Made by a program: the position numbers and the translations under genes
In this document: in pieces, positions 1-9,987 of the stretch
How positions within the stretch are numbered: position 1 is the first letter of the stretch
Layout of the letters: every line of letters starts with the position of its first letter
Assembly: GCF_003269295.1 (NCBI RefSeq)
Contig: NZ_QLTT01000003.1
Span: 868,001-932,000, forward strand
Source of the DNA: Lentzea atacamensis
GTDB lineage: Bacteria; Actinomycetota; Actinomycetes; Mycobacteriales; Pseudonocardiaceae
Length of the DNA stretch: 64,000 nt
Reading direction: 5' to 3'
Notes under the pieces: generated by a model
What the model was told of the DNA's origin: nothing
Seen by the model: the letters and a program-made list of their open reading frames with translations, nothing else
The model's database searches: none

Positions 1-1563
1 GGACGCACCGGTCGTTGCGCGTGCGTTTTCGAGTGCTGTGACTTCTTCTGGCGGGTCCGGCCGCCACAGAGTTCCGGAGAGCGGGCGTCCGGCGAGTCCG
101 AGGTCGTTCATGCGCTTGGGCAGAGGGGTGGCTTGGTACGTCAGCGGTTTCTCGGCCAGTGGCTGGTGCACCTCGATGAACTGGCCGTGCGGCAGCCGTT
201 TGATCACGCCGGTGGCGATGCCGTGCTCCAGCACTTCGCGGTCTGCGCGTTGCAGTCCGACGCACGCGCGGTAGGTCAGGAAGTAGGCCAGCGGCGGGAG
301 CACCAGCATCCCGATGCGGCCGGCCCAGGTCATGGCGTTGAGCGAGAGCTGGAACTTCTCGGCTATGACGTCGTTGCCGCCCGAGACGAGCAGGACGCCG
401 AAGAACGTGATCGACATGGCACCGAGGCTGGTGCGCACCGGCACGTCCCTGGGGCGCTGGATCAGGTGGTGGTGGGCGTGGTCACGGGTGAGGCGGCGCT
501 CGATCCACGGGTACAGAGCGGCGAGGCCGAGCATGACCAGCGGCAGTATCACCGTGGGCCAGAACTGGGCGGGGATGCGGTAGTTGCCGAGGTAGGTCTC
601 CCACGGTGGCCACAAGCGGGTGGAGCCGTCCAGCCAGCCGATGTACCAGTCGGGCTGGGAGCCTGCCGAGACGTGCGCGGGGTTGTAGGGGCCGAACAGC
701 CAGATGGGGTTGATCTGGAACAGTCCGCCCATCAGCCCGAGCACGCCGACGACGGCGGCGAAGAACGCGCCGCTCTTGACCGCGAAGACCGGCAGGATGC
801 GGACGCCGACGACGTTGTTCTCGGTGCGTCCCAGGCCGGGGAACTGGGTGTGCTTCTGGTACCAGACCAGTGCGAGGTGCGCTGCGACCAGGGCGACGAT
901 GATCGCCGGAAGCAACAGGACGTGCACGAGGTAGAGCCGGGGGATGATCTCTGTGCCGGGGAACTCGGACCCGAAGATCAGCCAGTGCAGCCACGTGCCC
1001 GCAACCGGGATGGACTGCACGATCCCGGACATGATCCGCAGGCCCGTGCCGGACAACAGATCGTCGGGCAGCGAGTAGCCGGCGAACCCCTCCGCCATGC
1101 CGAGGATGAACAGCAGGACGCCGATCACCCAGTTCATCTCACGTGGTTTGCGGAAGGCGCCGGTGAAGAACACCCGGAACATGTGCACGACGATGGCCGC
1201 CATGAAGATGAGCGCGGCCCAGTGGTGCACCTGCCGGACGAACAGGCCGCCGCGCACCTCGAACGAGATGTCCAACGCGCTCTCGTACGCCCGTGACATG
1301 TCCATGCCGCGCAGGCCGTCGTAGCTGCCGGTGTAGACCACCTCCTCCATCGAGGGATCGAAGAAGAGGCCGAGATACGTGCCGGTCAGCAGCAGCACGA
1401 CGAAGCTGTAGAGCGCCACCTCGCCGAGCAGGAACGACCAGTGCGTCGGGAACACCTTGTTGATCTGCCGCCGGACCGCGGCGGCGAAGTGCAGGCGGTC
1501 CTCGGCGAATCCGGCGGCGCCGGCGACGATCCGGCGCGGTGGCCTGGTCGGACGCGTGCTCAT
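1..1563 (-). CDS. qcrB: Cytochrome bc1 complex cytochrome b subunit, 3' end outside window
   Basis: This is the membrane subunit that carries the two b haems and the quinol sites of the bc1 part of the actinobacterial bc1-aa3 supercomplex. The start is the ATG at 1561-1563, which overlaps the Rieske stop codon in an ATGA. 521 residues are visible and the frame is open to the left edge. Seen in the translation: hydrophobic helices, a helix with haem-ligand-type histidines ([20 protein letters not shown]), [13 protein letters not shown], and PDWYIGW, which corresponds to the PEWY-type quinol-site motif. It is the last of five co-directional genes. The identification is secure; only the C-terminus is missing. 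Confidence 0.95.
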   Translation of the reverse strand, partial: MSTRPTRPPRRIVAGAAGFAEDRLHFAAAVRRQINKVFPTHWSFLLGEVALYSFVVLLLTGTYLGLFFDPSMEEVVYTGSYDGLRGMDMSRAYESALDISFEVRGGLFVRQVHHWAALIFMAAIVVHMFRVFFTGAFRKPREMNWVIGVLLFILGMAEGFAGYSLPDDLLSGTGLRIMSGIVQSIPVAGTWLHWLIFGSEFPGTEIIPRLYLVHVLLLPAIIVALVAAHLALVWYQKHTQFPGLGRTENNVVGVRILPVFAVKSGAFFAAVVGVLGLMGGLFQINPIWLFGPYNPAHVSAGSQPDWYIGWLDGSTRLWPPWETYLGNYRIPAQFWPTVILPLVMLGLAALYPWIERRLTRDHAHHHLIQRPRDVPVRTSLGAMSITFFGVLLVSGGNDVIAEKFQLSLNAMTWAGRIGMLVLPPLAYFLTYRACVGLQRADREVLEHGIATGVIKRLPHGQFIEVHQPLAEKPLTYQATPLPKRMNDLGLAGRPLSGTLWRPDPPEEVTALENARATTGAS

Positions 1564-2681
1564 GGCTGCAGCTCCCAGAATCCCGGGCCGACGACCTCGG
1601 CGAAGTCACCGCGAGCGGTGAAGTAGCCGTCCTCGCCGACGGTGATCGGCAGCTCCGGCAGCGGTCTGGTGGCCGGGCCGAAGATCGGTACGGCGCCCGC
1701 GAAGACGTCGAACTGCGACTGGTGGCACGGGCACAGCAACCGTCCGGTCTGCTGTTCGTACAACGACGCCGGACAGCCCAGATGCGTGCACACCTTGGAG
1801 TAGGCGTAGAAGTCACCGTGGTGGAAGTCCTCCTGGCCGGGCCGGGTCGTGACCGGGGTGCCGGGCCGGAAGCGGAACAGCATCACCGCGCTGTCGGCGC
1901 GGCGGAGTGCGGCGTGCAGCTTCTCCGGATCTTCACGTTCGGATTCACGGAACGGAAAGACCGTCACGTAGCCGCCCGCGCGCAGGTCCTCCGGCCGGAC
2001 GAGCACGACCTCGTCCGGGACTCCGGTGTCCAGCCGCAGGTAGACCGTCTCGCCGTTGGTTTCCTTCCACCCGGTGTGCCACAGCGAGTCCGGGCTGTCG
2101 CTGCGTTTCCACGGATCCCGCACCAGCGGCCCGATCGCCATGACCCCGAGGCCGACGCCGAACAGCCCTGCGGAAGTGGCCGCGACACGCCGGAAAGCGG
2201 TGCGGCGGTTCAGTCCACCACGGGTGGCGGCATCGCGGAACTCGGCGGCGACCGTGCGTTTGTCCGCCTCCGCCGAACTACCGGAATGTCGTTGCTGGAC
2301 CGCGAGTTCCTGCGGAAGGAACTTCTTGGCGTAACCGACGGCACCGACCGCGAGACCGAACAGCGTCAGCCCGAACGTCAAGCCGACCATCGGCGTGTAG
2401 AGCGTACGGAGGTGGTAGCCGGGTGCGCCTGGCGGGCGGTAGTCGTACGGCCAGAACACGAACACACCGATCAAGGCGAGCGCGGACAGACCGGCGAGCA
2501 CGAACCAGCCGATGACGTGCCGCATCGCGCGCCGTTCCATGGTCGTGCCCGGCACCGGCCACCGGTCGGCGTACTGCACCAGTTCCACGTCGTCGAGGCG
2601 TGTCCCGAGCCGGACCAGCTCGTCGTCGCTCATGCGGTCCAGCTCCTCGGCCCGGATCCCGTCCTTGTCGCGTTCGCTCAT
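1560..2681 (-). CDS. qcrA: Rieske iron-sulfur subunit of the bc1 complex
   Basis: This subunit passes electrons from quinol to the di-haem cytochrome c. The 373-residue protein has an N-terminal soluble stretch, about three membrane helices (residues roughly 70-210) typical of actinobacterial QcrA, and a C-terminal Rieske fold. The two cluster-binding motifs CTHLGC and CPCHQS are present and followed by the usual glycine/proline-rich loop. The ATG at 2679-2681 was chosen because it overlaps the qcrC stop in an ATGA; an in-frame start 19 codons upstream would run deep into qcrC. It overlaps qcrB by 4 bases, so the three qcr genes are translationally coupled. Confidence 0.95.
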   Translation of the reverse strand: MSERDKDGIRAEELDRMSDDELVRLGTRLDDVELVQYADRWPVPGTTMERRAMRHVIGWFVLAGLSALALIGVFVFWPYDYRPPGAPGYHLRTLYTPMVGLTFGLTLFGLAVGAVGYAKKFLPQELAVQQRHSGSSAEADKRTVAAEFRDAATRGGLNRRTAFRRVAATSAGLFGVGLGVMAIGPLVRDPWKRSDSPDSLWHTGWKETNGETVYLRLDTGVPDEVVLVRPEDLRAGGYVTVFPFRESEREDPEKLHAALRRADSAVMLFRFRPGTPVTTRPGQEDFHHGDFYAYSKVCTHLGCPASLYEQQTGRLLCPCHQSQFDVFAGAVPIFGPATRPLPELPITVGEDGYFTARGDFAEVVGPGFWELQP

Positions 2682-3466
2682 GCGCGCGCCCCGATCCAGA
2701 GGGCGAGCAGCACGAGGGCGGCGATGCCGACCACCCATGCGACCGCGCCCTCGGACACGGGCCCGAGTGTGCCGAGGGGATGACCGCCGTAGTTGTTGCG
2801 TTCGTGCTGCACCGAATCGACGTAGGCGATGATGTCGCGCTTCTCGTCGGGGGAGAGCTGCCGGTCGCCGAACACGGGCATGTTCGACGGGCCTGTCAGC
2901 ATGGCGGTGTAGATCTGCTCCTCGTTCGCCGGATCGAGGCTGGGCGCGAACTTTCCGGAGGTGAGCGCACCGCCCCGGCCGGTGAAGTTGTGGCAGGCGG
3001 CGCAGTTGAGCCGGAACAGCTCACCGCCACGCGCGACGTTCCCGCGCAGCGCGGTGCCCCGCTCGTCCGGCATCTCGGCGCCGCCACCGAAGCTGTGTAC
3101 GTACGCCATGAGGGCGCGGATCTGGTCCTCGCTGAACTCGGCGGGCTTGCGCTGACCCTGCGCCTGCTGCCGGGGCAGCGGCATGCGTCCCGTCGACACC
3201 TGGAAGTAGACCTTCGCCTCGCCCGCCCCGATCAGGCTCGGCCCCCGGCCTTCCACGCCCTGCAGCTGCGGGCCGTGACAGTCGACGCAGGAGTTCAGGT
3301 AGAGCTGCTGGCCCTGTCGCGCCAGGCCGGCGTCCTGTGCGGCCGCCGTTTGCCGCTGCGGGGTCAAGGCGCTCGCGACGATCCCGGCGGCGACGAGCGC
3401 CAGCAGCAACGAGAACCAGCGCCGGAGCCGGCGCTGGCGAGGGGAGGTGCGCTTTCCTTGCGGCAT
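2678..3466 (-). CDS. qcrC: Di-haem cytochrome c subunit of the bc1 complex
   Basis: This 262-residue cytochrome replaces both cytochrome c1 and soluble cytochrome c in actinobacteria, shuttling electrons within the supercomplex. It has an N-terminal signal/anchor helix (about residues 15-35), two haem-attachment motifs, CVDCH and CAACH, each followed by a methionine-containing segment, and a C-terminal membrane helix ([18 protein letters not shown]). GGGAG lies about 5 bases before the ATG and supports this start. In most actinobacteria ctaE precedes qcrC; here the upstream gene is a DUF3040 reading frame and then ctaD. Confidence 0.95.
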   Translation of the reverse strand: MPQGKRTSPRQRRLRRWFSLLLALVAAGIVASALTPQRQTAAAQDAGLARQGQQLYLNSCVDCHGPQLQGVEGRGPSLIGAGEAKVYFQVSTGRMPLPRQQAQGQRKPAEFSEDQIRALMAYVHSFGGGAEMPDERGTALRGNVARGGELFRLNCAACHNFTGRGGALTSGKFAPSLDPANEEQIYTAMLTGPSNMPVFGDRQLSPDEKRDIIAYVDSVQHERNNYGGHPLGTLGPVSEGAVAWVVGIAALVLLALWIGARA

Positions 3467-3553
3467 AACCGCTCCCGTGCCGTCGAACGGGTGGTGGGCC
3501 CGGCTGGGCTACCACCTGGGGCCGGGTTCAATCCGATTGCGCGCTATTCCCGG

Positions 3554-3706
3554 TCAGGTGAGCCACTGGCCGCCGGTGACACTGAGGACCTCTCCGTCGG
3601 TGAACAACACCATCAACCGGTCGGCTTCGCGGCGCACGACCGTGCCCCCGACCCCACTGTTCGTGGCGTACAACGAGTTCGGCGGAGCACGCCGGTCGCC
3701 ACGCAC
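3554..3706 (-). CDS. Short C-terminal-like reading frame behind DUF3040
   Basis: This 50-codon frame (GTG start at 3704-3706) is not recognised as a family. It ends in LMVLFTDGEVLSVTGGQWLT, which looks like a small beta-strand-rich domain. From about 3690 downward the high-GC third-position signal moves from the DUF3040 frame into this one. It may therefore be the true 3' end of the DUF3040 gene after a frameshift rather than a separate gene. It ends about 90 bases before qcrC. Confidence 0.35.
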   Translation of the reverse strand: MRGDRRAPPNSLYATNSGVGGTVVRREADRLMVLFTDGEVLSVTGGQWLT

Positions 3707-3864
3707 GCCACGCCGGCGAGATCGACGGTGAGCCGCACGGATCGGCGGTTGGCGTGCAGCGGTTCGGCACCGGGTGCGCTCAGTGCCGCGGCCAGATCCG
3801 GGTCGTTGACGGCGAGCCAGCGCTCGATCCGGCGGAGCTCGTGGCGTTCGTGGGCGGAGTCCAC
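3613..3864 (-). CDS. DUF3040-like small protein, possibly frameshifted
   Basis: This 83-residue product begins with the DUF3040 pattern of charged residues (ERHELRRIERWLAVNDPDLA) followed by a hydrophobic stretch. DUF3040 proteins are small actinobacterial membrane proteins of unknown role. The GTG start at 3862-3864 lies 3 bases after the ctaD stop, so it belongs to the ctaD-qcrCAB operon. The last 25 residues are unlike the family and have poor codon use, which suggests a frameshift near 3690 into the overlapping frame that ends at 3554. Confidence 0.6.
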   Translation of the reverse strand: MDSAHERHELRRIERWLAVNDPDLAAALSAPGAEPLHANRRSVRLTVDLAGVACVATGVLRRTRCTPRTVGSGARSCAAKPTG

Positions 3865-3867
3865 GGG

Positions 3868-5622
3868 TCAGTGCTTCGTGTCGCGGTCGGTCGGCGCGAG
3901 CACCTTGTCGGTGGTCTTGTCGATGTCGGCGGGTCCTGGTTTGGTGATGGAGACGTGCGACTCGTTGCGCATGCGTTCGACCATGTGCGGGTAGTGCAGC
4001 TCGAACGCCGGCCGCTCGGACCGGATCCTCGGCAGTTCGTGGAAGTTGTGCCGTGGCGGGGGCGAGGTGGTGGCCCATTCCAGCGAGTTGCCGAAGCCCC
4101 AGGGATCGTCGCGTCCTGCGGGTTCGCCGTAGAGGTAGCTGCGGGCGATGTTGTAGAGGAACGGCAGCACGGACAGGCCGAGCACGAAGGACCCGATGGT
4201 GGAGAAGGTGTTGAGAACCGTGAAGTTGTCGCTGGACAGGTAGTCGGCGTAGCGGCGGGGCATGCCCTGGTTGCCGAGCCAGTGATGGACCAGGAAGGTG
4301 CCGTGAAAGCCGAGGAACGTCGTCCAGAAGTGCAGCTTGCCCAGCGGTTCGTTCATCATCCGGCCGGTGATCTTGGGGAACCAGAAGTAGATGCCCGCGT
4401 AGGTGGCGAAGACGATGGTGCCGAAGAGGACGTAGTGGAAGTGCGCGACGACGAAGTACGTGTCGGTCACGTGGAAGTCGAGCGGCGGTGAGGCGAGCAG
4501 GATGCCGGACAGGCCGCCGAACAGGAACGTGACGATGAACCCGAGGCTGAACAGCATCGGAGTCTCGAACGTGAGTTGTCCCTTCCACATCGTGCCGATC
4601 CAGTTGAAGAACTTGATCCCCGTCGGTACGGCGATGATGAACGTGGTGGCGGAGAAGAACAGCAGCAACACCGCGCCAGTGGCGAACATGTGGTGCGCCC
4701 ACACCACCACCGAGTACAACGCGATTGCGATCGTCGCGAAGACCAGGCCCTTGTAGCCGAAGAGCGGTTTCCGGCTGAACACCGGGAAGATCTCCGACAC
4801 GATGCCGAAGAACGGCAGCGCGACGATGTAGACCTCGGGGTGGCCGAAGAACCAGAAGAGGTGCTGCCACAGGATCACGCCGCCGTTGGCCGGGTCGAAC
4901 ACGTGTGCGCCGAAGTGGCGGTCGGCGAGCAGGGCGAGCAGGGCCGCGGTGAGGATCGGGAACGCGAGCAGCACCAGCACCGACGTCACCAGGATGTTCC
5001 AGGTGAAGATCGGCATGCGGAACATCGTCATGCCGGGCGCGCGCAGGCAGACGATGGTGGTGATCATGTTCACCGCGCCGAGGATCGTGCCGAGACCACC
5101 GACCACGAGCCCGGAGATCCACAGGTCGCCGCCGATGCCGGGGGAGTGTCGCGCACTCGACAACGGCGTGTAGGCGGTCCAGCCGAAGTCGGCCGCGCCT
5201 GCCGGGGTCAGGAACGATCCCACGACGATCAGGCCGCCGAACAGGAACAACCAGTAGGAGAAGGCGTTCAGGCGCGGGAACGCCACATCCGGCGAGCCGA
5301 TCTGGAGTGGCACCACGAAGTTGGCGAACCCGAACACGATCGGTGTCGCGTAGAGCAGCAGCATCACCGTGCCGTGCATGGTGAACAGCTGGTTGTACTG
5401 CTCGTTGGACAGGAACTGCAGGCCGGGCCGGGCGAGTTCACCGCGCATCAGCAACGCCATCACGCCGCCGACCATGAAGAAGCCGAACGACGTGATCATG
5501 TACATGATCCCGATCAGCTTGTGGTCGGTGGTGTTCAGCAGCTTCAGGAAGGCGGCGCCCTTGCGCCCATGAGCGGTCCTGTTCGGGTGCGGAACGACCG
5601 GGCCGGGCTTCAACGTGGTCAT
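3868..5622 (-). CDS. ctaD: Cytochrome c oxidase subunit I (aa3 type)
   Basis: This is the catalytic subunit of the aa3 oxidase, holding haem a, haem a3 and CuB. The 584-residue protein shows the usual twelve-helix pattern. It has the CuB/a3 region [15 protein letters not shown] with the cross-linked His-Tyr pair, VWAHHMF, and HFHYVLFG with haem ligands. GAGGGGGAACC precedes the ATG at 5620-5622; a possible start 7 codons upstream has no ribosome site. It is the first gene of the operon leading through DUF3040 to qcrCAB. No ctaC or ctaE lies in the visible part, so this may be a secondary respiratory locus. Confidence 0.95.
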   Translation of the reverse strand: MTTLKPGPVVPHPNRTAHGRKGAAFLKLLNTTDHKLIGIMYMITSFGFFMVGGVMALLMRGELARPGLQFLSNEQYNQLFTMHGTVMLLLYATPIVFGFANFVVPLQIGSPDVAFPRLNAFSYWLFLFGGLIVVGSFLTPAGAADFGWTAYTPLSSARHSPGIGGDLWISGLVVGGLGTILGAVNMITTIVCLRAPGMTMFRMPIFTWNILVTSVLVLLAFPILTAALLALLADRHFGAHVFDPANGGVILWQHLFWFFGHPEVYIVALPFFGIVSEIFPVFSRKPLFGYKGLVFATIAIALYSVVVWAHHMFATGAVLLLFFSATTFIIAVPTGIKFFNWIGTMWKGQLTFETPMLFSLGFIVTFLFGGLSGILLASPPLDFHVTDTYFVVAHFHYVLFGTIVFATYAGIYFWFPKITGRMMNEPLGKLHFWTTFLGFHGTFLVHHWLGNQGMPRRYADYLSSDNFTVLNTFSTIGSFVLGLSVLPFLYNIARSYLYGEPAGRDDPWGFGNSLEWATTSPPPRHNFHELPRIRSERPAFELHYPHMVERMRNESHVSITKPGPADIDKTTDKVLAPTDRDTKH

Positions 5623-6158
5623 GGTTCCCCCTCGGCGATGCACGGCAGGCGCGCCGCGCAGTGCCCGGGCTACCCCGCGGAATCCTCACGACACCTGCCG
5701 GAGCGCGTCCATCCAGGCGAATCTCCATGGCGCGCGAAGCTTTCTGACCTGCAGTTTCGGTGGTGTGCGCGGGAAAGTTCGTTGCGGAGCGCTGGAAGCC
5801 GGTGTGCGTGTGGTGAACGATGAGTTGCACGAGCTCGTAGACGCCTACGGGTGGCGACCTGGTATCGGAGTGCCGGCCAGGAGCGCGTTGAGGTGGATGC
5901 CATCGGTGTTGCGCGCTGTGCCGGCTCAGTCTGAGGTGGACACGTCGAGCGAGTCGCCCGCCCAGTTCTGGTGCGTTCGACAGGCGAACAAGTTGGTGCG
6001 CTGGACGAACGTCTGCGTCCTGGGACGCCTGCGGTGAACCAGTGAAACGGGTTTTTGCTGCGAATCACCGCCGCGGGGTGCGCACGGAGGAGGTAACGTC
6101 CGAATTGTGTGTCCCCAAGCTTCAGCGTGTTCTCGGGCGAGAGGGTGGACGACACGAC
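5623..6158. other. Intergenic region before the MEDS/ATPase gene
   Basis: This stretch separates the minus-strand ctaD operon from a plus-strand gene and should hold two divergent promoters. I see no convincing gene. A 70-odd-codon open frame from about 5814 to 6037 has no ribosome site and resembles no family. Confidence 0.5.
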
Positions 6159-7136
6159 GTGACCACCATCGAATCTGACGCCTGGACAGTCCCGCCTGCG
6201 GGACCGTTCGTGCATCCAGCCCTGTTCTACGTGTCGGACGACGAGTATCTCGCGGTGCTCGTGCCGTTCATCGCCGAGGGCGTGGCCAGCGATCAGCCGG
6301 TCGCCGTGGCGGTCCCCGCTGCACGCCTGGAGCTGCTGCGCTCCGCTGCCGGAGATGCGGCGGACAGGGTGACGTGGGTGGACATGACCCAGGCGGGCCG
6401 CAATCCAGGGCGGATCATCCCGTTGGTGCTGCGCCGGTTCGCCGACGCGCACCCGGACCGGCACGCGCGCATCGTCGGCGAACCGATCTGGCCTGGCCGT
6501 ACCGCCACCGAGTATCCGGCCTGCGTGCAGCACGAAGCGTTGATCAACCATGCGTTCGCCGGCAGCGACGTCACCATCCTGTGCCCGTACGACACAGTCG
6601 GGCTGGAGGACCACGTGGTTGCCGATGCGCGCGCCACCCATCCCGTGGTGTGGGAGCCGAACCGCCGGTATTCCAGCGATCTCTACGCGCCTGACGAGGT
6701 GGTGGCGCGGTACAACCAGCCCCTGCCAGAGCAGCCGGACGTGGACGAGCTCCCGGTCACCGAGCCGACACAACTCAGTGCCGTCCGCCGCTGGGCCGCC
6801 GAACGGGCCCGCAGGCACGGACTTGAGGCGGATCGGATCGCGGACCTGGAGTACATCGCCACCGAACTGGTCACGAACAGCCTGGTCCACACGCCCGGTG
6901 GATGCCGGCTGCGACTGTGGCGTCACGAGAACCACGTGGTCTGCGAGGTCCGCGACACCGGACAGCTGGCCGACCCCCTCGCCGGACGGAGACCCCGGCC
7001 GCCCGGACTGCGCGGCGGACGTGGGGTGCTGCTGGTCAACCAGTTCGCCGATCTCGTCCGCGTCCACGCGACCCCGCACGGCACCACCATCTACGCCTTG
7101 CTCCGCCCGGCAGCCGGGACAACCTCGGGCGACTAG
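6159..7136 (+). CDS. MEDS-domain / anti-sigma-type ATPase regulator
   Basis: The N-terminal half (residues about 8-165) matches the MEDS sensory domain found in DcmR-like and RsbA-like regulators. The C-terminal part (about 200-320) is a HATPase_c domain of the RsbW/anti-sigma kind, with an N-box (YIATELVTNSLVHT), a DTG motif (EVRDTGQLADP) and a G-rich box (GGRGVLLVNQFAD). Such proteins bind ATP and control sigma factors or anti-anti-sigma factors. The GTG at 6159 starts right at the domain; an ATG at 6042 would add 39 unremarkable residues. The adjoining decayed SpoIIE phosphatase on the other strand would be a natural partner. Confidence 0.8.
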   Translation: MTTIESDAWTVPPAGPFVHPALFYVSDDEYLAVLVPFIAEGVASDQPVAVAVPAARLELLRSAAGDAADRVTWVDMTQAGRNPGRIIPLVLRRFADAHPDRHARIVGEPIWPGRTATEYPACVQHEALINHAFAGSDVTILCPYDTVGLEDHVVADARATHPVVWEPNRRYSSDLYAPDEVVARYNQPLPEQPDVDELPVTEPTQLSAVRRWAAERARRHGLEADRIADLEYIATELVTNSLVHTPGGCRLRLWRHENHVVCEVRDTGQLADPLAGRRPRPPGLRGGRGVLLVNQFADLVRVHATPHGTTIYALLRPAAGTTSGD

Positions 7137-7153
7137 GCTTTCCCAGGGAAGCC
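7136..7153 (+). terminator. Hairpin after the MEDS/ATPase gene
   Basis: An imperfect inverted repeat (GGCTT-TCCC-A-GGG-AAGCC) starts at the last base of the stop codon and is followed by a short T run (ACTTTT). It probably ends transcription between two convergent units. Confidence 0.55.
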
Positions 7154-7192
7154 GACTTTTCGCAGCAGGCCCTTCATTCCTCGATTCAGCGT

Positions 7193-7555
7193 TCAACGGC
7201 CTGGTCTGTGGCGGAGTGCGAGTACGCAAATGTCGTCGCGAGCTTCCTGCGGGGCGACGGCGTTGATCACCGCCGGCACGAGGTCGTCAAGGCGTTCGGG
7301 CAGATGCGGCGCTGTCACGGCGTCGCACAGGGATTGGATGCCCGTGTCGATGTCGTTCTCGCGGTGTTCCACCAGTCCGTCGGTGTAGACGACCAGCACG
7401 TCACCCGGTCGTAGCGATGTCTCGAACGTGACGGCCGGTCGGCAGGAGCCCGTGGTGGCGCCAAACAGCACCACCGCGAGCGCCCCGCAGCGCCGGATCG
7501 TCGATCCTGATGTTCTTTCGATGGCACGCAGTGCGCGTTGCTCCCGGCGGCTCAC
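7193..7555 (-). pseudogene. Chimeric remnant: DUF3040-like start joined to a SpoIIE/PP2C phosphatase tail
   Basis: The first 17 or so residues (SRREQRALRAIER) look like the start of a DUF3040 protein. From about residue 36 the product is the end of a SpoIIE-type serine phosphatase: LRPGDVLVVYTDGLVEHR is the classic metal-binding D-G block and RDDICVLALR is the terminal block. The bulk of the phosphatase domain is missing, so catalysis is not expected. The GTG start lies 10 bases after the universal stress gene stop. An internal deletion fusing two genes explains it best. Confidence 0.65.
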
Positions 7556-7565
7556 GGCATGGGGC

Positions 7566-8474
7566 TCATCGCGATGTTTCCGCGTGAGTGCTCGGATCCG
7601 GCCTCACGACGACGACCGGGCAGGGGGAGTGGTGCAGCAGCGCGTGGCTGACGGAGCCCAGCACGAGGCCGGCCGCGCTGCCCCTGCCGTGCGACCCGAC
7701 GACCACCAGCTGCGCCGAGCTGGCGGTCGCCTGCTCGATCAGGGCGTGCGCGGGTCCGTCGCTCACGACCACGCGCCGCACCTCGACATCGGGATACTTC
7801 TCGCTCCACCCCGCCAGCCGCTCGGCGAGCAGCCGATGCTCCTCGGCTTCGGCGGCGTCCCACTCCACCGGCTCCGTCACGGCAAAGGCGACCGCGTGGT
7901 CGTTCCACGCGTGCACCGCGATCAACGGCACTCCGCGCGCGTCCGCCGCGTCGAACGCGAACTCCAGTGCCGCCTCACTGACCGGTGAGCCGTCGATGCC
8001 GACGACGACCGGTCCGGTGTCGGACGAGTCGTCGCCGCGCACGACGACGACCGGGCACTCCGCCTGGGCGGCCAGTCTGATCGCGACCGAACCGATCAGC
8101 AACGACGTGAACCCGCCGAGGCCGCGGTCACCGATCACGAGCAGCCCGGCCGTGCGCGACTCGGTGACCAGCAGCGGCACCGGGAAACCGTCGAGGGTCA
8201 GCTCGGAGATCTCCACACCCTCGGCGACGTGCCGGGCCGCCTTGGCAGCAACGGCGACCGTCCTCCAGGTGTCCGCCAACATCGACTCCCGGTAGCCGCC
8301 GAGTCCAGGGTCGCCGAGGTGCCGGTGCCCCGACCAGCCGAAGGCGCTGACCAGGTACACAGGCGCGCTGCGCCGCGCGGCCTCGCGCGCGGCCCATCGG
8401 GCGGCATCGAGGGCTGAGGACGATCCGTCGATGCCGACGACGATCGGCAGGTTCTTGTCTTGCCACTGTCCCAT
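7566..8474 (-). CDS. Universal stress protein with two Usp domains
   Basis: This 302-residue protein contains two tandem Usp domains (about 8-150 and 158-295). Each carries the ATP-binding glycine motif: GDRGLGGFTSLLIGS in the first and GSHGRGSAAGLVLGS in the second. In actinobacteria such proteins bind ATP and are often induced under hypoxia or dormancy; the target here is unknown. CAGGAG stands about 7 bases before the ATG at 8472-8474, which is preferred to an ATG 11 codons upstream. It is followed closely by the SpoIIE remnant. Confidence 0.92.
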   Translation of the reverse strand: MGQWQDKNLPIVVGIDGSSSALDAARWAAREAARRSAPVYLVSAFGWSGHRHLGDPGLGGYRESMLADTWRTVAVAAKAARHVAEGVEISELTLDGFPVPLLVTESRTAGLLVIGDRGLGGFTSLLIGSVAIRLAAQAECPVVVVRGDDSSDTGPVVVGIDGSPVSEAALEFAFDAADARGVPLIAVHAWNDHAVAFAVTEPVEWDAAEAEEHRLLAERLAGWSEKYPDVEVRRVVVSDGPAHALIEQATASSAQLVVVGSHGRGSAAGLVLGSVSHALLHHSPCPVVVVRPDPSTHAETSR

Positions 8475-8546
8475 TGCGTGCTCCTGTCCGAAGTGGCCCT
8501 GTGCCAACTAGGACAGATCTGGCCGCGGCGTTGTGACATGGGCCGG

Positions 8547-8895
8547 TCAGCTCGGCACCGCGCAGAGCTCCCTGCGCGAGGCGGCGTCGAGCTTGGCGAA
8601 CACCTTGCGCAGGTGCCATTCCGCGGTGCGAGGGCTGAGGAACAGCTCGGCGCCGATCTTGGAGGTCGTCCTGCCGGCTTCCTGCGCGGTGAGGGGTTCA
8701 CGCGTCGCATCCGTGCGTTGGTGTCCGGCCTCGCCGATGGCGCCCTCGACGTAGCCGTCGGCGAACCGCGCGGTCAGCCCGTCGAGAAGGGCGTCGACCG
8801 GCGCAAAGGCGATCTGCGCGCGGAGCCGGGTCAGCCGTCCGCGTTGGAGCGCGTCCAACGGGCTCATCTCTGCGGCGGGGGCTCCTGCCGGGCGG
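8547..8895 (-). pseudogene. Decayed large LuxR-type ATPase regulator
   Basis: Three pieces of a LAL regulator remain in one frame: a helical segment (LQRGRLTRLRAQIAFA), a second one (ALLDGLTARFADGYVEGA) and the C-terminal GerE helix-turn-helix (GAELFLSPRTAEWHLRKVFA). In the intact regulator at 13989-16751 the matching segments lie hundreds of residues apart. The ATPase domain and most of the repeat region have therefore been deleted. A single HTH remains, but no start or ribosome site fits it. Confidence 0.75.
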
Positions 8896-8944
8896 ATGGG
8901 TGTCCTGGCGCACCTCGAACGTCTGCTCATCGACGACGCCCTGG

Positions 8945-9277
8945 CCCACCGGTGTGCCGCATTGACGAGTTCTTCGACCCACAGCACCGAGGAGGCCACC
9001 GCCGCCGCGATCAGCCGGTCACCGCCGGACAGCGCGGCGGTGTGGAACACGGACTGCGGCGCCGTGCCCACACGCTCAGCACCATCAGGGCCAGGTTGAG
9101 CGCTCCCACGTTGCGGGCCAGATGCTCGTTGTCCGGGCTGAGCGCCGCCACCCAGTGGAGTCCTGGGCCGGGGAAGTCGTTGTAGAAGGACAGTGGGAAC
9201 GCCGCCGCCCACACTCCCTGGTAGGCCGCCGCGAAGGCCGGCACGCCGGCCATCCAGTGCTTGGCCGCCACCGTCAT
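8945..9277 (-). pseudogene. Frameshifted small integral membrane protein
   Basis: Reading from the ATG at 9275-9277, about 70 residues form two hydrophobic segments (AFAAAYQGVWAAAFPLSFYN and ALNLALMVLSVWA) of a small actinobacterial membrane protein whose family I cannot name. Near 9065 the coding signal jumps to another frame, where VFHTAALSGGDRLIAAAVAS continues a plausible third segment before running into the LuxR remnant. The start overlaps the upstream dehydrogenase stop by an ATGA, so the ancestral gene was translationally coupled to it. Confidence 0.55.
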
Positions 9278-9987
9278 CGCGACTTCGCCCATTGTTCGAA
9301 GGTGATCTTCCCGCGGTGAAAGTCGCCGGTCGGCAGCACGCCACCGTTCGCCATCGCCTTGCCGACGGGCACCGTCAGCACCAGCTTGCCCTTGGCCAGG
9401 CGGCGCATCATGGATGCCATCGTCAGCACCTCGGGGCCTGCCAGCTCGGTCGCCCGACCCTGGGCGGGTCCCTCAGCCAGGCGTACGAGCTCGGTGGCGA
9501 CCTCGGAGGCGGCGACCGGCCGGCTCTTCATCAACGGCGCCACCTTCACCGGGCCAGGCACCTTGTCGAGCATCTGCGCCGCGAACTCGTGGAACTGCGT
9601 CACCCGGAGCAGCGTCACCGGGATCGGGCCGGCCAGCGCCAGCTCCTCCTGGCGGCGCTTGCCGAGGTAGTAGCCCGAGTCGACCCGGTCGATCCCGACG
9701 ATGGACAGGAGCACGTGGTGGCCAACGCCCGCCCGCTGCTCCGCTGCCAGCAGGTTGCGCGTCTCGGTTTCGAAGAACGCCACCGATGCCTTGCGGCTGA
9801 GCGTCGACACGTTCGCCACGTCGATCACGACGTCCACGCCGCGCAACGCGTCGTCGAGACCGGCCCCCGTCATCAGGTCGACGCCGCCCGACCGGGAGAT
9901 CACCACGACCTCGTGACCCCGCTCACGCGCCTGCTCGACCACCAGTTTGCCGACGCAGCCGGTTCCGCCGGCCACTGCCATCTTCAT
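9274..9987 (-). CDS. NAD(P)-binding atypical short-chain dehydrogenase
   Basis: This 237-residue protein has an N-terminal Rossmann motif (VAGGTGCVGKLVVEQ) and the layout of NmrA/NAD(P)H-binding atypical SDRs that act on nucleotide-sugar or quinone-like substrates or serve as redox sensors. GAGAGG precedes the ATG at 9985-9987; longer in-frame starts lack a ribosome site. It overlaps the broken membrane-protein gene downstream. A TetR remnant lies upstream on the other strand and may once have controlled it. Confidence 0.85.
   Translation of the reverse strand: MKMAVAGGTGCVGKLVVEQARERGHEVVVISRSGGVDLMTGAGLDDALRGVDVVIDVANVSTLSRKASVAFFETETRNLLAAEQRAGVGHHVLLSIVGIDRVDSGYYLGKRRQEELALAGPIPVTLLRVTQFHEFAAQMLDKVPGPVKVAPLMKSRPVAASEVATELVRLAEGPAQGRATELAGPEVLTMASMMRRLAKGKLVLTVPVGKAMANGGVLPTGDFHRGKITFEQWAKSR

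Noticed and set aside
133-1296. Long plus-strand open frame over qcrB
   Set aside because: It is the antisense shadow of a high-GC coding region; the minus strand encodes recognisable cytochrome b.
3707-5122. Long minus-strand frame in another phase over ctaD
   Set aside because: Arginine/histidine-rich shadow; ctaD in the true frame shows all oxidase motifs. Only the tail beyond 3706 has a real coding signal.
5814-6037. Possible small gene in the gap before the MEDS/ATPase gene
   Set aside because: No ribosome site, poor codon pattern and no family resemblance.
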